A DNA stretch of 64,000 nt from Paramacrobiotus metropolitanus (Eukaryota; Tardigrada; Eutardigrada; Parachela; Macrobiotidae), in contig NW_026570299.1 of assembly GCF_019649055.1 (NCBI RefSeq), forward strand, positions 372,001 to 436,000. The letters run 5' to 3'. Positions within the stretch are counted from its first letter, which is position 1. The number at the start of each line of letters is the position of its first letter. Under the pieces are notes generated by a model that had not been told where the DNA came from, made no database searches, and saw only the letters and a program-made list of their open reading frames with translations. Below are positions 12,640 through 24,400 of the stretch, in pieces. The translations under genes were made by a program, and so were the position numbers.

Positions 12640-13290
12640 TTTGAAAAATTACTATGGTACGCTTTGTTGTTACCTTGTTATTCTTGAGTATTTCTGTTAC
12701 AAACAACAACAAAAATAATAGTATTTAACTGGATTTTTGGCAAGATACTACTTACGCATTCTAGCACAGAGTGCTGAAACCAATTGCACGGTAATGAACT
12801 GCTTGCCGGCGCCTTATGAATGCTTAAAGTGAGCGTTTATGTGTTGAGCGACATTTAATACAGTAAGCTATTGTGTAATCTCCTCGATTTTGAACATTAA
12901 TTAATTGCATGGTGACTGTCAGTTTAACAACCCTATGGAAAGTTCACATTAAGCGTTTCCGTATTGAGCAACATTTAGGAATACACATCTGCGGTATTCC
13001 TAATGTGCGCTGAGAACGGAACCCTGATGTTGATCGCTCGATGCTATAACTTTCGGCGCTGATCGTTTGCAATAAAACTGAAGTAGAATAAACCTTACTT
13101 ATTACAGTATTTATTGTAAAATACTTATTGCAGCACTAGTGCCAGATTAAGATTCGTAATTTTAGATTTTGGGAACACATATGACAGAATAAACTAAGCT
13201 TAGCACTCCAGTAAGAGAACGCACTTCACTGATGATAAACATTTAAGAATAGAGAGTCGTCTTACCGTATATCAGTAACTAGTTATATGA
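12640..13290. repeat. Hairpin module R1, copy 1
   Basis: One of five copies (others near 18390, 27060, 33420, 45540). Shared landmarks are a TTGTTA(T/C)CT(C/T)GTT(T/A) block followed by AAACAACA, then TTAAGCGTTTCCGTATTGAG, an inverted repeat TAGGAATA...TATTCCTA, then GAACGGAA(C)CCTGATG and AATAAAACTGAAGTAGAATAAA. In this copy the hairpin loop has been slightly expanded (near 12978-13004). The module closes U1. Confidence 0.7.
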
Positions 13291-13770
13291 ATACTAACTA
13301 CGTGACAAGGGTCCTCGACACTTTGCCGTTGTACTCAATGTTCTCCCGTTCTACACATCCAATCTGCACGCTCTAAAGTTCTACAGAATCCTCTCAGTGT
13401 CGAGAGTAATCCTGCATCTTCAAATTTCTGAAAAGCCCAATTCCCACAGTCCAGTGGTCACTCAAAAGCTTGTTACCATGGTGGCCATTAGCTTAACATG
13501 GGCTGTTTGTAAATCCCCAGATTGTTACTATGTGTTATTATATCGAATTGTCATTGAAATTAGCGAACTGCGAATTAGCAAAAATAACAGGTTCTGCTCA
13601 CGCCTGTTTATTTTGTTCGTGCCTCCTTAATGTAATAAACATCGTTCCATTATTTAATACATATGCAGTTAACCGTTTTACATGCTCGAAATCCTAAGAC
13701 ATTATTCATCCGTGCTGGGCTTGTACTAAGTATTGTACTATGTAAATCGTTACTAGTAGCTCGATAAACC
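13291..13770. other. Spacer between units U1 and U2
   Basis: About 480 bases that do not match the repeat modules elsewhere in the window. One short plus-strand open frame (13397-13630) has no recognisable features. The U2 start block begins sharply at 13771. Confidence 0.4.
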
Positions 13771-16029
13771 GGGCGGTGAATGCGTGGTGGAGTGTGCGAG
13801 AAACGTGTTTCTCTCTGTACAATACATAAGCAAATTCTCTTGATGGGCGTCTAAGTGTGTCCCCGTCTTCCGCTCTTAAGTAATTTCTTTAGGTGTAAAT
13901 TTATGTACTTTTCTCTTACATAATCGCTGCGTAGTTTCCGGCATTACACGAACGATACTGTTTTCTGGACCTTTTCAGGGAACATTGATTGATGTCTTTA
14001 AAAATGAAAAATGCGGGTTCAGATCATGACATCGAAATGCAATTAGGGTTTCCTTAATTGCAAAAAATGTCGTTAACTGACATTTAGTTTTACATAACGG
14101 AAACGGTAGTTGTCAAGAAATCATTATGCTATCGAGGTACTCCATGTTGGGATTGTTTTCTATCGACAACCTGTGGGATTTTAAGTACAGATACATACTT
14201 CGAACTTTGGTATTCGCTTCGGAAATATCGATTAAGCAAAACCTTGTTAATTTTGTACAGTTAGCAGGGTAATGACTAACCGTAACTCTAAGGTTTTGGG
14301 GTGAAATGAAAGCACAGTTTCTAATTAAGTGTACTGTGTACAGTATCAAGAAAAGTAACTAACGATATTTTGCATAAAGTGCCGACAGCGTACTCTGGCA
14401 ATACAGCAAGGAGAGAACGCGTGAAGAATGCGTCAAATTAAGTACTCGTAACTTAAAAAGGGAATGAAAATCCTTTTACAGATACATATTTCCGGTACGT
14501 AAAAGCAGGTACTGTACTTGCAACTTCTAGTTCTAAGTTCTAATCGCGCTCCTGCTGTTCGAGCTAACTACCCTGAAATATGAAGCATAAGCTGCCATTA
14601 TGCGGCACGGCGACGAATGTCTCTTAGCAACCAACGGCACCAACTAACGCGAAAGAGAACGTGCTGTAACGCATGTGAAAAATACCACACGGATTCGACA
14701 TCACAGCCGTCATTGAATTTCCAAGCAAAATTCTACCAATCTAACTTGCCACTGCTATCTGCAACCTGGTGTTGCCATTTGAATTACCTCGGAAAACTAT
14801 TAGTAATGAATAATGATATGTTTTCATCTCTTACGAACTAGTCAGTAAGCATGGCAGGGCTGTTTTATCTATCTTTTCTCGATCCCGTTTCGTAAGAAGT
14901 GCACCTTACTTGACCTTCTAGTGGATTTGCAATGCTCGTAGCCGTGCCACCAAGGTTCAGAGGTACGTCCAATCAACATTACCGTGATCTGTTCGCTCGC
15001 TAGCGCGCACCTGGCACCCAGTACACTGTAACGCACTTTCGATACTATCTACATGGTGAGTTGGTGACGTTTACAATTTTGATATGCAATTGCCGTACGT
15101 GATACATATTCAGTGTACAAAATTCAGCGTACGAGTTGTACATTATTTTCCTATGCGTTTTACCGTTACTAATTAATAGCGAGTGGATGTATTTTTGCTG
15201 CGTTAGAAAGTAGAAACCATCACCTCCACTATAACAGAAAAAGGCGGTGTAGTTGACTTGAGTTTGGTATATTTCCGAGCAGACAAAACGGGTCGCACTC
15301 CCTAGATACTTACACAAAATGCAGAAACAAGCTAAAATGTGTTTATTGTTTGTGGTTAAACGTCAAAGTACTCAGCTGAAAGGTCTACTGCAGCTGTATT
15401 GAATATTCGGCAAGTGGTCGGCTGTTTGAGTACATAGTTTCGCAACACCTGGTTGCTGCCTGCGGTTGTCCTACTAATGGTCTCGCAGGTTTCCACCGCC
15501 TTTTTGCTCGTCCGTGACCGCTACCCCATGGAAATAGTTATATAATTAATGGGCTGTGTTCCTTAGCAGACATGGCAGAATAACATAGCAGCGGACTACG
15601 CATAGCAGTTCATAGGTCACATTAGTATACAGTATAAATTGCTGGGAGATGCAGCTCCGAAATGAAAGCGGTACGATATGCGGGATAACAAAGCTCCCCA
15701 ATTGAGGCGGTTGTGTTTGAGCCAGGTTTTATACTCTTTCGTACTGTGCTTCGATATTATTGCTACGCTTAATTATCAGCTTTACTGTGAGCAGTTTACA
15801 ATAGTTGATATCAAAAATGAAATAACAGATCTGACACACACCAATACTCATAACTGGGCTCATAGTCAAAATGTTGCAACATAAAAGACTAATCTGTGAA
15901 TTCCATAAAGTCCGTAACTCCCAATTGCGCTTCGACTGACTTCAGCCCATTCTAAAATAAGAAAAGGTCATACTTATAATTAACCTAATTGTGATTTGCT
16001 ACTCGTAGGCCCTGAGACTGGACGTCATC

Positions 16030-16680
16030 GAAAATCATCTGCTTCGGTTGGCGCCATCGATTTAACTCCGGGTGGTTCGGTCAGTTTCACTTCCCAATCA
16101 GCTGCTCAATACCATCGACAAAAGCATACCATTCTTTGGTAAATGATTAACCGCTTTCGTCTAAATGGTAACAACTATTCAAGTAATGAAATTATTATAC
16201 ATGCGATATTTTTTTTAAATGACCTTTTAGCCTCTTTAACTGACCACCTTCGGTTATAACAACCAGTGTCATATGCTTCACGTGTACGTCGTGGCTAAAC
16301 GGGATAACAACAAGGTCTACTTCTATGATCCGCTTAAATGCAGCGGCGTTTCTCAGTTTTGGCTGGCCAATTATCTCGCCGAACTGTCGACATACTTTTG
16401 TAGGACTACAGGAACTGAATGCCATGCACATCAAAAAATACAACCTTCTCTTGCGCTTGCATTCCTCTGATGAGGCTGTGCAGCACATCGTCCACATGCG
16501 AAGAATACACCGGGAGAACCAGTTCGAACGGTTCAGTCAGCAAAACACATTGGTCTTTATTATTCGCGACTTTTTCAGCTGTCGCATTCCCAGCTGATAG
16601 TGCACTCTTAACAAGGATTAGAACGTTTGGGCAACACGTACTGGGATCTGTGGCGAACAGATGGTCCCCTAACTCAGTAA
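16030..16680 (-). pseudogene. Conserved coding block of U2, possibly Ulp1/C48-like
   Basis: This is the U2 counterpart of 8780-9723. In coding order it reads GDHLFATDPSTC, ALSAGNATAEKVANNKDQC, LPVYSSHVDDVLHSLIRG, then FGEIIGQ, AAAFKRIIEVDLVVIPFS, KHMTLVVITEGGQLKRLKG, and later SFTKEW and RWRQPKQMIF. Comparing with U1, substitutions keep residue class and the motif spacing, and stops fall at different places, so both descend from a once-functional protein. VVIPFS...HMTLVVI is the best C48-like stretch in the window. Frame breaks mean this copy is inactive. An unrelated fold is possible. Confidence 0.45.
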
Positions 16681-16899
16681 GCTATATTCACCCAATGCGA
16701 AGCTTTCCCACAACGTTACAATTATGCGCTACGAGGACATTATTACTACGGGAGATGCTGTGGAACTTTCATAATTATCTTGAAGAAACGGGAAAGTATT
16801 TCAAAGCCGGTATTGCAATGTCCCAAACATGCTTTCAAAAAAGGGGTCTCTATAGGACAGAACCCCGATGGATAAACCATCACTAAATAAAAACCATCC

Positions 16900-17830
16900 C
16901 TCAATTTCGAGCATGTAGGCCTTACGTACAAAATTTTCTGGTCTAAACCACAGGAAACGTTGCTGGGTTGGGTCCAGTCTGCTGTGCAAGAAGATACAGG
17001 TGGACGCCTACCGGAGGAACGGGAACTGGAATAGAGATATCGATTATTATATTCGCTGGTATCGCTCTGTATTGCACGCTTGGAAGCTTTGATCTTAGCC
17101 TTGGGCTTCGCGACAACTGATTGCCCAACCGGTGGGCAGTTGTTGTTTGCTGCTATGGAAAATCATAAGAGCATCTGATCCGCCGGATCCGTGCAACAAT
17201 ACGTAGTTACGGAATATTAACCTTTGCTTTTCTGATGGTACAAACCGTCTTTCGTGCTCAGGAAAATCAAGGGTGGAGATTCCCGAATTCAAAATACAAA
17301 GTACGTTGAACACTGTAGTGGAAGGTGCACGTAACTGCCTGATTGCACTGTACTGCGGCTGTACAAATTCAGAGCCAACTAGACCGTTGATTTTCATTGA
17401 CAAACAGGAAGACATTCGCGCATAAACGTACCCGTCCGTCATGAACTGCACCACGGTAGCGTGGTGGTGCACAGCGGCCCGTGTACTGAAAAATTAATGA
17501 TGGCGATTTTCGCCTAAAAAAACATGGATTCAGCAACTCGTCGCTCACTATGCGGATAAAAGGGGCACCCGCGGTTTGCGAGAACGGGCGCGGACCAGCG
17601 GACTGCGTTCCAGCCATAGCCTGGACGTGAGTGACTTCTCCGTCATGGTCCTTATAGGGAGGGACTACGTTCCGCGCAGCGCGTAGATAGAAAACGGCTG
17701 TCCAAAGGGATGAGCTCAGGGCGAACATCGAAACAGAGAAAGTCAATGAAGAGTCCGGTGTCCGTCACATCCACCACGCGACTGTGTGGAACGTTGCCGT
17801 CGCCCGCAACGTTGATTTGTGTCAACATTC
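16900..17830 (-). pseudogene. DEAH helicase remnant and FIDF block, U2 copy
   Basis: The minus strand carries VVDVTDTGLFIDFLCFD near 17790-17740 and, within 17472-17400, VVQFMTDGYVYARM, matching the motif Ib region (..YMTDG.LLRE) of DEAH helicases. The remaining helicase core is shortened and frame-broken; no DEAH or SAT box could be read. Nucleotide similarity to the U1 and U3 copies supports the assignment better than the protein alone. Confidence 0.5.
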
Positions 17831-18389
17831 TTCACGAATCTTCCTAAACAGATCGCGTTTAACGGTTCAAAACAACTTTGTCCCGCGCAAAAGACAGGCA
17901 AACGTAACTCGCATTCTCTTACTTCCTCCGCTATCCATTACTTCGGTTGTTGCGCTTACGGCAGTTTTGGCTGTAATTATCTTAGGACATGAAACCGGTT
18001 TTCTGAATAATGTAAGTATATGGACCCCGTCGTTGTTTAAGTCCTGCGTAACGACTTTAAATTCTACCAGCCAAATTCTTCATAATGTTGAGAAACTCAC
18101 TCCATGGTCCTGGGAGCGATTTTCCAGTACTATCCATGTGATACGCAGCTACACAAGTTACAAAACAGGACGCTACGTTGCACTCATAAGTCTGCTTGTT
18201 GCGGTTGTTGACCTTTTAGATTTTTTGAAGGGTACTACTAATTAATCATTAATATACCCCACCAGTACATAGACGAATTCAGAAACAGAGTACCATGCAC
18301 ATTGGAGCGAAGAAATAAAAGCACGCTTTGCGGCTTGAAGTAAATTATGCAGTACGTTCTGTTACAGTACTCCTGTACAATAATGTCTC

Positions 18390-18990
18390 TTTACTTGATT
18401 TCGAAAAATATTAAGGGTATGTTCATTGTTATCTTGTTATTCTTTAATAGTTCTTATGCCAAACAACAAAAGTAACACTTAACTTATGGTACACGCACTT
18501 CGGATTTTTAGCAAGATAACACTAACGCATCCTAGCACCGAGTTACACAACCAATTGTACGGTGATGAATTACTCGACGGCGCCCTGTAATAGCTAAAAG
18601 TGAGCGTTTCCGTATTGAGCGACATTCAGGAATATCTTGGCGGTATTCCTAATGTGCGCTTAGAACGGAAGCCTCATGCTGCTCGTTAAGCGATCATCGT
18701 TTGGAAAATAACTAAAGCAGAAGAAAATTACTTATAACAACTACTTCATTGTAGTTTTCGGGAACAAATTGGTACGATAGGATAAACTAAACTTATCACG
18801 CCCGTCAGAGCTTGTGTATCACTAATGATAAGCACTAAGAACCGAGTCGTCGTATATCAGCAAGTACTTACTCTATCAACGACCGCCGCACATTTCAGGA
18901 AAATACAACTCTTGTTTGGAAAAATAAAACGGTAGTGCAATTACAGCTCGCTACGTCACTGCACGTAAATACGACGTAGTGGATAGAAAT
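18390..18990. repeat. Hairpin module R1, copy 2
   Basis: It shares the GTTATCTTGTTA and CCAAACAACAAAAG block, GAGCGTTTCCGTATTGAGCGACATT, AGGAATATCTTGGCGGTATTCCTA (hairpin with a slightly shorter loop than other copies) and GAACGGAAGCCTCATGCTG. It closes U2. The 3' part continues with AGTCGTCGTATATCAGCAAGTA, which is the place where copies 4 and 5 carry extra inserted sequence. Confidence 0.7.
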
Positions 18991-19525
18991 GTAATAAAAA
19001 GCGAAATAGTGGCAATTTCTGCAGAATTTTATTTTATTTACGACACTGGTAGGTATGTCGGCTCACATTCGCGTGCTGCCATACTGTAATAGGCCACTAA
19101 AATACGTCGTGCAAAATTTTGTCGGTTTCGTCCTAAAACACAACCGCCCAGATAACATCCGCCCGAGACGTTAAATATTGCAACGGCAAAGCTGTGCGCG
19201 TCGTACTTCCGGTTTGTTAACTTTATACGAGCACTGTAATTGCCTGGCGTCTCTACGGAAAACTGGCGGCTCCTTGTCACTTCGGTCATTAGCCATTCGG
19301 GCCACCTGCCTCTTTCGACTGGTCAATTACGCAATTACGAAAAGAAGGTATAAAAAACACATTTCCTTATGAAAATATCATGTGCTGAAATAATATTACG
19401 CGTAACTTTGTGTTTAGTCAATGTTAAACTTGAACAACCCAATAAAAACAACCTACATTTCCTTACACAAGTAGGTACTTGAACTTCTCGTTATGGTGCT
19501 GCTTATCTGATGTCTTTGCCTTAGC

Positions 19526-20276
19526 GGTGTCCATTCATTTCGGAAACCATTCATTTCGGAAACCATTCATTTCGGAACCATACGTTATCACAGTAGTTTA
19601 ATATTATTATACTATTATAACAGTAGATTAATTATTATAACTGGTACTAGTATGTTTAGTAGCCATTGTACAGTCTGTGTACTTTGTATCTGTAAAATTA
19701 AACGGGTTCCCGAAATAACAGTATTCCATGTACAAATTCTGTACAATCTTCATTTCAGCGCAACATCAACGCAACATATTGTTTTATCGGCACGTCTCAC
19801 GTTAGGCTGCAACATGTAAATGTATGGTTTATGGGCACGGTTTATGACATACTTCTACGCGCAACTGCTGTGGTTTTTTTCGTGTGTCAGAGATTATTGT
19901 TTTGGTTATGACGCCGCTTACGGTATCTGCAGCCGTGTTCGATCGTGCGCACTAATACACGCTAAATGCGGGTAACATTGCTAAGCTCGATTATGATGCA
20001 GTTAATTCTTGTGCTCTCATTGTAACCCACAACACAAGCAAATCGAACCGTCGACATGGCAGTTGTCAGTTAGTACAGTAAATGAAAGTTTATGAAAAAG
20101 ATCCCTGAAATGCTTTTTCGTTGACAATTCACAATTGTATAATTGTTTCTGTACCATAATGGCCGAAATAACGTCTTCTGTCACTAACTGTAAAGGAAAA
20201 GTGTTGAAATGCATGGTTTCCGAAATGAACGATTTCCGAAATGAATGATTTCCGAAATGAATGGTTTCCGAAATGA
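19526..20276. mobile_element. Element with terminal inverted repeats built from short tandem repeats
   Basis: Left end: three tandem copies of an approximately 17-base unit ATTCATTTCGGAAACC (19533-19579). Right end: four copies of the reverse complement, GGTTTCCGAAATGAA-like (20213-20275). Outer bases also pair partially (GGTGTCC on the left, reverse complement GGCACCC on the right). The element interrupts U3 between blocks that are contiguous in U5 (near 36000-36040), which supports insertion. The interior has no recognisable transposase, so it is probably a non-autonomous (MITE-like) element. Target duplication could not be defined. Confidence 0.55.
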
Positions 20277-21372
20277 TAGGGTGCCGTCTTAGGTGTGTCT
20301 TAGCTCCCTCGCAATTATTTAGGAAGTACTGTAGTTCAGCTTAGGCTACCTAGCAACCGTTAACCAGTGCTACCGTATAACGCGCAGCAAGGCATGCGGA
20401 TTGACATTACCGCATGGGTTTGACATGCAGCACTGTTACGCGCATAAAAACTTTTCGAACTCAGAAACAGTCACTGTTCTTGGTTGTCTGCAATCTAATG
20501 TTGTCAATTTAAAAGATCTCAATAAATGATTAATACTGCATAAGATGCATATCCCTTGCGAATCAGTGAGAGAGCGTAGCTGCAGATTGTTTCCTATCCA
20601 AATCTTGGATTGCGTAAATTAGGTCGTTGCGGCTCCCTTCTGACTTTATGACAGGTTTCTAGCGGACTTGTAGATGATTTTTTAATGGAAATCGGCTTTT
20701 TGGGAGACTACTGCCATCTAAGTAGCGTGAGACTGGTGTTTGATTTCTAAAGCTATGTCCGTCGTCCGTGACCCGCCGCAGCGTGTCAGCGAGGTTCAAA
20801 GGTTTTAAGGTACGTCCAATCAATGTGAGGTAGTTTGTTCAAGTGTAGCACGCATCTGATACTCAATACAAAGCAATTTCGGTACCATTGACTCTGAGTA
20901 ACATCGCCTTGCTGCCTGCCTGGAATGCTCATAGCCCCAATCTTATTTGGTACAGGATCATCAAACGATGATTTATCCACAAAACACACACCATCCGAAG
21001 ATCCCCGTACAAGAATCCAAATAGAATTAGATGTAAATGTAGGTTTATCGAACGAAATACAGTTATGAAATTTAATTACGTTAAGACAAATTGTTAAAAA
21101 TATTGCATATGTATAATGTAGTCAATGTAGAGTACCGTACTTATGCGTAATAGCAAGGGCGTGGCAGGCCGATAAAAATAACGCTGATCCGAAAAAGGAC
21201 AGAAGAGAATGCTCGGAAGCTCGGAAGATTAACGATTTTCTACGCGCTGCCCTCAGGGGTTCAATTAGAAGTGGTTACACAAAAAAACACAACGTACTAC
21301 GGAGTGAATATTTTTGTTTCAGGAAGTTTTGTAAATCGTTATAATTTCGTCCATTGTCGATGCATTTCAAGC

Positions 21373-21495
21373 GATTTCACGATTTCACCATTTTATGAAT
21401 TTCACATTTCATTTCACTTTCACATTTCACGCGAGGGTCCGCGTGATTATGAAATGAAAGTGAAATGAAAAGTGAAATCGTGAAAGCGTGATTTC
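21373..21495. repeat. Pyrimidine/purine inverted repeat (TTTCAC/GTGAAA) hairpin
   Basis: The left arm is a run of TTTCAC and CATTTC words (21373-21433), the right arm the complementary GTGAAA/GAAATG words (21440-21495), meeting at CGCGAGGGTCCGCG. Pairing is extensive but imperfect. Function unknown; it may be a MITE remnant or a replication-slippage product. Confidence 0.5.
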
Positions 21496-21896
21496 AGTCC
21501 TACTATGTGGTACGCTTCTGAATCGCGTGAGAAATTCTCGAAGTGCAGTCTTAAAATCCTTACCTGACTGCGTGCCCGAGTATTTTTGAACACTATCCTT
21601 CACGCCATTGTGAAGTGCTCGATAAAAGAAATAATTTTATTACCGTACAAGTGAACATATTGAACTGCGGAATTTCTATGGAAAACATCGTAATGCATAC
21701 ATAGATACATATAGTATCGTCCCGCTTGTGAGAACGGGATCCGCAGCTCTTGCATTTGTAAGAATTCTTCGGACGACTACTGGAATATACCCGGTGGACG
21801 TTTTCAGAATCGCTGGACCGTTTTGCTTCGTTTCTGCGAGGATCGTCATGTAGTCTGTCACGACTTGAAGGTGGCGGTATTATCTTTCTTTTGGTT

Positions 21897-21941
21897 CACC
21901 CTCAGTGGCGGGTCAATATTACTAACCCGCCACTGAGGGTG
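21897..21941. other. Stem-loop with CRESS-virus-origin-like loop
   Basis: A perfect 17-base stem (CACCCTCAGTGGCGGGT with its complement) encloses an 11-base loop CAATATTACTA. The loop contains CAATATTAC, matching the NANTATTAC consensus nicked by Rep proteins of circular ssDNA (CRESS) viruses; stem length, GC-richness and loop size also fit. No Rep-like gene was recognised within 1 kb on either strand, so this may be an origin remnant, a Rep-related transposon feature, or coincidence. Confidence 0.4.
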
Positions 21942-22337
21942 CACCCAACCAACTAATGGTTGTCAACAGGACAACAAAGGCCCACTGCATCCGCGGTTGC
22001 CTTGCTAGACAGATGGAGGTCACAGAAAAACTGCACATCTCATGGCACACGGCCACTACACTACGCCACGCAGTCGATTGAGGAAAGCTGCGCACATGCT
22101 GTTTATCCAGCTGAATATCAGTGAAATTGCAGTAGGGTGCGCTCATAAATGTTCGCCGCAAAATCTCGCAATGCACTGGAATAGGTTAAGTATCTGTACT
22201 TAATACAATAATATGAAGTATATTGCATGCCATCTAAATTATTTACCGCAAAACGAAATACAGTGATGTATCATCCTGAATTCCTGATGCTGTTGATGCA
22301 TCATTGTGTTACGGTATGCGTGATGTTATGGTTAAGC

Positions 22338-22369
22338 GGCTGTTTGGCCCCAAGGAGGGGCGAACAGCC
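22338..22369. repeat. Short GC-rich hairpin
   Basis: GGCTGTTTGGCCCC pairs with GGGGCGAACAGCC across a 5-base AAGGA loop, with one bulge. It lies just before the U3 helicase remnant. There is no U tract after it and no sign that it acts as a terminator. Confidence 0.4.
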
Positions 22370-22389
22370 ACTTCGGGGGTCTGAATCAT

Positions 22390-23760
22390 AGATGTCCACC
22401 AGTGGGCAGGATCCTGTACATCGATCCTTCGCGCTTCCGGGCCCGTCTTTTTCAACCGCTCTTGCCGTATCTTGCGGGCAGGATTCATCTTATCCTTTCG
22501 AATTAACTAGCCGAATAAAGCAATCGCATAGTACGACTGGTTTTTTTATGTCAGAAGCAGGATATCTCCAGGCGGCGCCGTCAGACAGTCTCGCATGACG
22601 GTGCTCATGATCAGTCCTGCGCCCAAAAAGTCCCCATTCGGTTCTTTGGGTGGAATTACAGCAAGGTTGAGCTTTTCGAATATCTATATGTGTAAGAATA
22701 GTACGGTTTAATCGTTGCTCGTAACTCGACAAATGGCAACTAAATTTGCTTGCACCATTTGTCGTGTATTATACTACCCCCTTTATTGATAAAGTACGAC
22801 GACTGAACTGATACTAAACTGACAATCCCGTAATTAAGGAGTAATACAAATCGCGTGGTTACATCGCCATGGTGTAGGTCATAAAATAATATAACAATAT
22901 CGTGAAGTACACATAACGGACATTTTAGTACATACGTACATGTACCGCAATATACCATACTATTTGTCAGATGTCTGCACAGCTGTGGCTAACGGCACTT
23001 CCGCGTACGTCGTAGGCAAGGTCGAATTGTATCTCATAGAGCGTCTTTCTTAGCGTCGTGTCCACGTGCAGGAAGACTACTGCATTCACCAGTATCGGAA
23101 ATACAGTTTAAAGAAGTGAAATTGAACAACGATGCGTTTTTCACCAAAATACTTGGTGAAATTCGCGGCGTCCAAAATAACGAGCATGCGCTGCGGTGCC
23201 TTATGCAGCATAACCTCGCGAAGTTCTGTTAAAACCACATGGTTTTCGCACTAGCGTACCGCCCGCTCCTGTTCATGATCACGGTTTCGGTGGTCGTGCA
23301 ACCTTCGAAACGGACCACGTATCTGTACATGAAAATAGTTCCTTCCTGAAGCACCCAGCTTTCTGTCCTAATCCGCATCTAGTTTGTATGTTCACCACTC
23401 CGTCACCGCCGTGGCGACCGCCCGTCCTGTCTGCGTGTTACGCGGTCTGTTTCTGGGAGAACGGTCTTCGCTGCAAGGTTCTCTCGCAAACAATTCGACT
23501 TCGTCACAAAACCGGTAAGAGTATTCTTGCAGTTTCTGCGTATCACGCGATTTTTCGGTTTTGCAACGGTAATCTGAACGAACGTAGCCTTTCCGTATCT
23601 GATCTTTCCGTGGCCGTAAATCCCGCTTTGACTAAATATTGCGTGGGCTGCTTGGACTTGCTGCTCTCTTTCTATCCAAGACTCAGCAAAGCTTGATTCT
23701 CCGTGATGACTTTCACCAAGCCATCACGCAGTTTATAAATCGGCTGCAAACGCCGTTGCT
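22390..23760 (-). pseudogene. DEAH-box helicase remnant (PRP22/DHX8-like), U3 copy
   Basis: The minus strand reads LPIYKLRDGLVKVITENQ near 23760-23680, the signature that immediately precedes motif I in PRP22/DHX8 helicases, then QYLVKAGFTA (residues after motif I; the Walker A itself is lost). Near 23240-23110 it reads LTELREVMLHKAPQRM and VILDAANFTKYF (motif II and III region with an internal deletion). The part 22390-22745 matches the U1 helicase 3' region (about 10620-11060) at nucleotide level. A 200-base insertion splits it (22765-22967). Dead copy, but it preserves the most N-terminal helicase text in the window. Confidence 0.65.
22765..22967. mobile_element. ~200-base insertion in the U3 helicase remnant
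   Basis: The U1-like sequence is contiguous in U1 (near 11060) but interrupted here. ATTTGTC occurs immediately before (22758-22764) and after (22968-22974) the insert, consistent with a 7-base target duplication. The ends GTGTATTATACTAC and, reversed, AGTATGGTATATTGC are weakly complementary. Probably a small non-autonomous DNA element. Confidence 0.4.
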
Positions 23761-24199
23761 CGATGATGAACACTGCTATGGCATGCTGTCGTGACCTCTA
23801 CTGAACCCGATGGATGCACGAGCACAAGAACAGGAAAACGCTACATATGACGACAGTAAAATATCTCGTGGCCGTTACCATGGAGCATCTCAGGCATTAA
23901 GCGGCTCCTGGTTATTCGCAAAAAAGAGCACCACTTCTTACCGCGTTTTGCGAGGACGGACGCGGTTAAGAGGAGTTGTATTCCCGCTCTTGGACAACGG
24001 TCACTTGTACTCGCAAACGCCGCAATTATGAGACGGACACTACGGGTTCCGTACTGAATTTCAGTTTATCCCCGGGCCACCCGCGGCACGCCTCGCCATG
24101 TTGATTCGTTAGACAATCAGTGAGAATTTTCGTGGAGAACCCTCCATGGAGATTTTTACAGAACTCCGTCCCGTGCAGCGCTCAGATAGAAAACCGTTG

Positions 24200-24310
24200 T
24201 TGAAAGGCATTAGCTCTCGCCGTAGATTGGGACAGAGAAAGTCGATGAACAGCCCGGTGTCCGCCACATCCACCACGTGGCTGTAACGAACGCTGCCGTC
24301 GCCCGCAACG
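24200..24310 (-). pseudogene. FIDF-motif block, U3 copy
   Basis: Minus-strand text VVDVADTGLFIDFLC is flanked by VAGDGSV upstream and MPFNNGFLSERC downstream, as in U1 and U2. It is short and bounded by stops in this copy. It is listed because its strict conservation in three copies marks it as part of the ancestral protein. Confidence 0.45.
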
Positions 24311-24400
24311 CAACTTCAGGCCATAAAGCGCCACAATAATTACTGTACCTATCACTGTCTTAGATCCTAGGTGCCTAAACGAACTGTCACCACTGGACAC

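Larger units (their letters stand above)
4850..13290. repeat. Composite repeat unit U1 (longest copy)
   Basis: The unit starts at GGGCGGTGAATGCGTG and recurs at 13771 (U2). Matching landmarks in the same order are: the 4850/13771 start block, the block around 5640/14225 (AAATATCGATTAAG), the block at 6036/14600 (TGCGGCACGG and CGAATGTCTCTTAGCAACC), the blocks near 6990/15540 and 8870/16010, a protease-like coding block, a helicase block, and a final module with a conserved hairpin (12640-13290). U1 has about 1.4 kb (roughly 7400-8770) that U2 lacks. Coding remnants are all on the minus strand. Divergence between copies includes many small indels, so these are old duplications or insertions of a mobile element. 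Exact ends are uncertain. Confidence 0.75.
13771..18990. repeat. Composite repeat unit U2
   Basis: Second copy of the unit described at 4850-13290, in the same orientation, with the same module order and a 1.4-kb deletion relative to U1 (U1 7400-8770 corresponds to about 15890-16010 here). It ends in hairpin module R1 copy 2 (about 18390-18990). The conserved blocks include the start GGGCGGTGAATGCGTGGTGG, ATATCGATTAAG near 14226, TGCGGCACGGCGACGAATG near 14600, the protease-like block and the helicase block. The coding remnants are on the minus strand. Confidence 0.75.
19040..24400. repeat. Composite repeat unit U3 (rearranged, with nested insertions)
   Basis: It begins with a module (about 19110-19330) also present at 35530-35750 and, more decayed, at 54410-54560; shared text includes ATATTGCAACGGCAAAGCTGTGCG and CACTAGCCATTCGGGCCACCTGCCTC-like stretches. 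The block at 20345-20990 matches 36068-36620 and 28380-28910. The helicase remnant follows at 22390-23760 and the FIDF block near 24200-24310. Nested insertions are described separately. The protease-like block was not found in this copy. Confidence 0.6.

Noticed and set aside
21676-22176. Search for a Rep gene beside the CRESS-like stem-loop
   Set aside because: Frames here show no HUH (HxH), YxxK or Walker A text; one minus-strand piece has a CxxC...H...C pattern (YKCKSCGSRSHKRD) more like a zinc knuckle, so no Rep was called.
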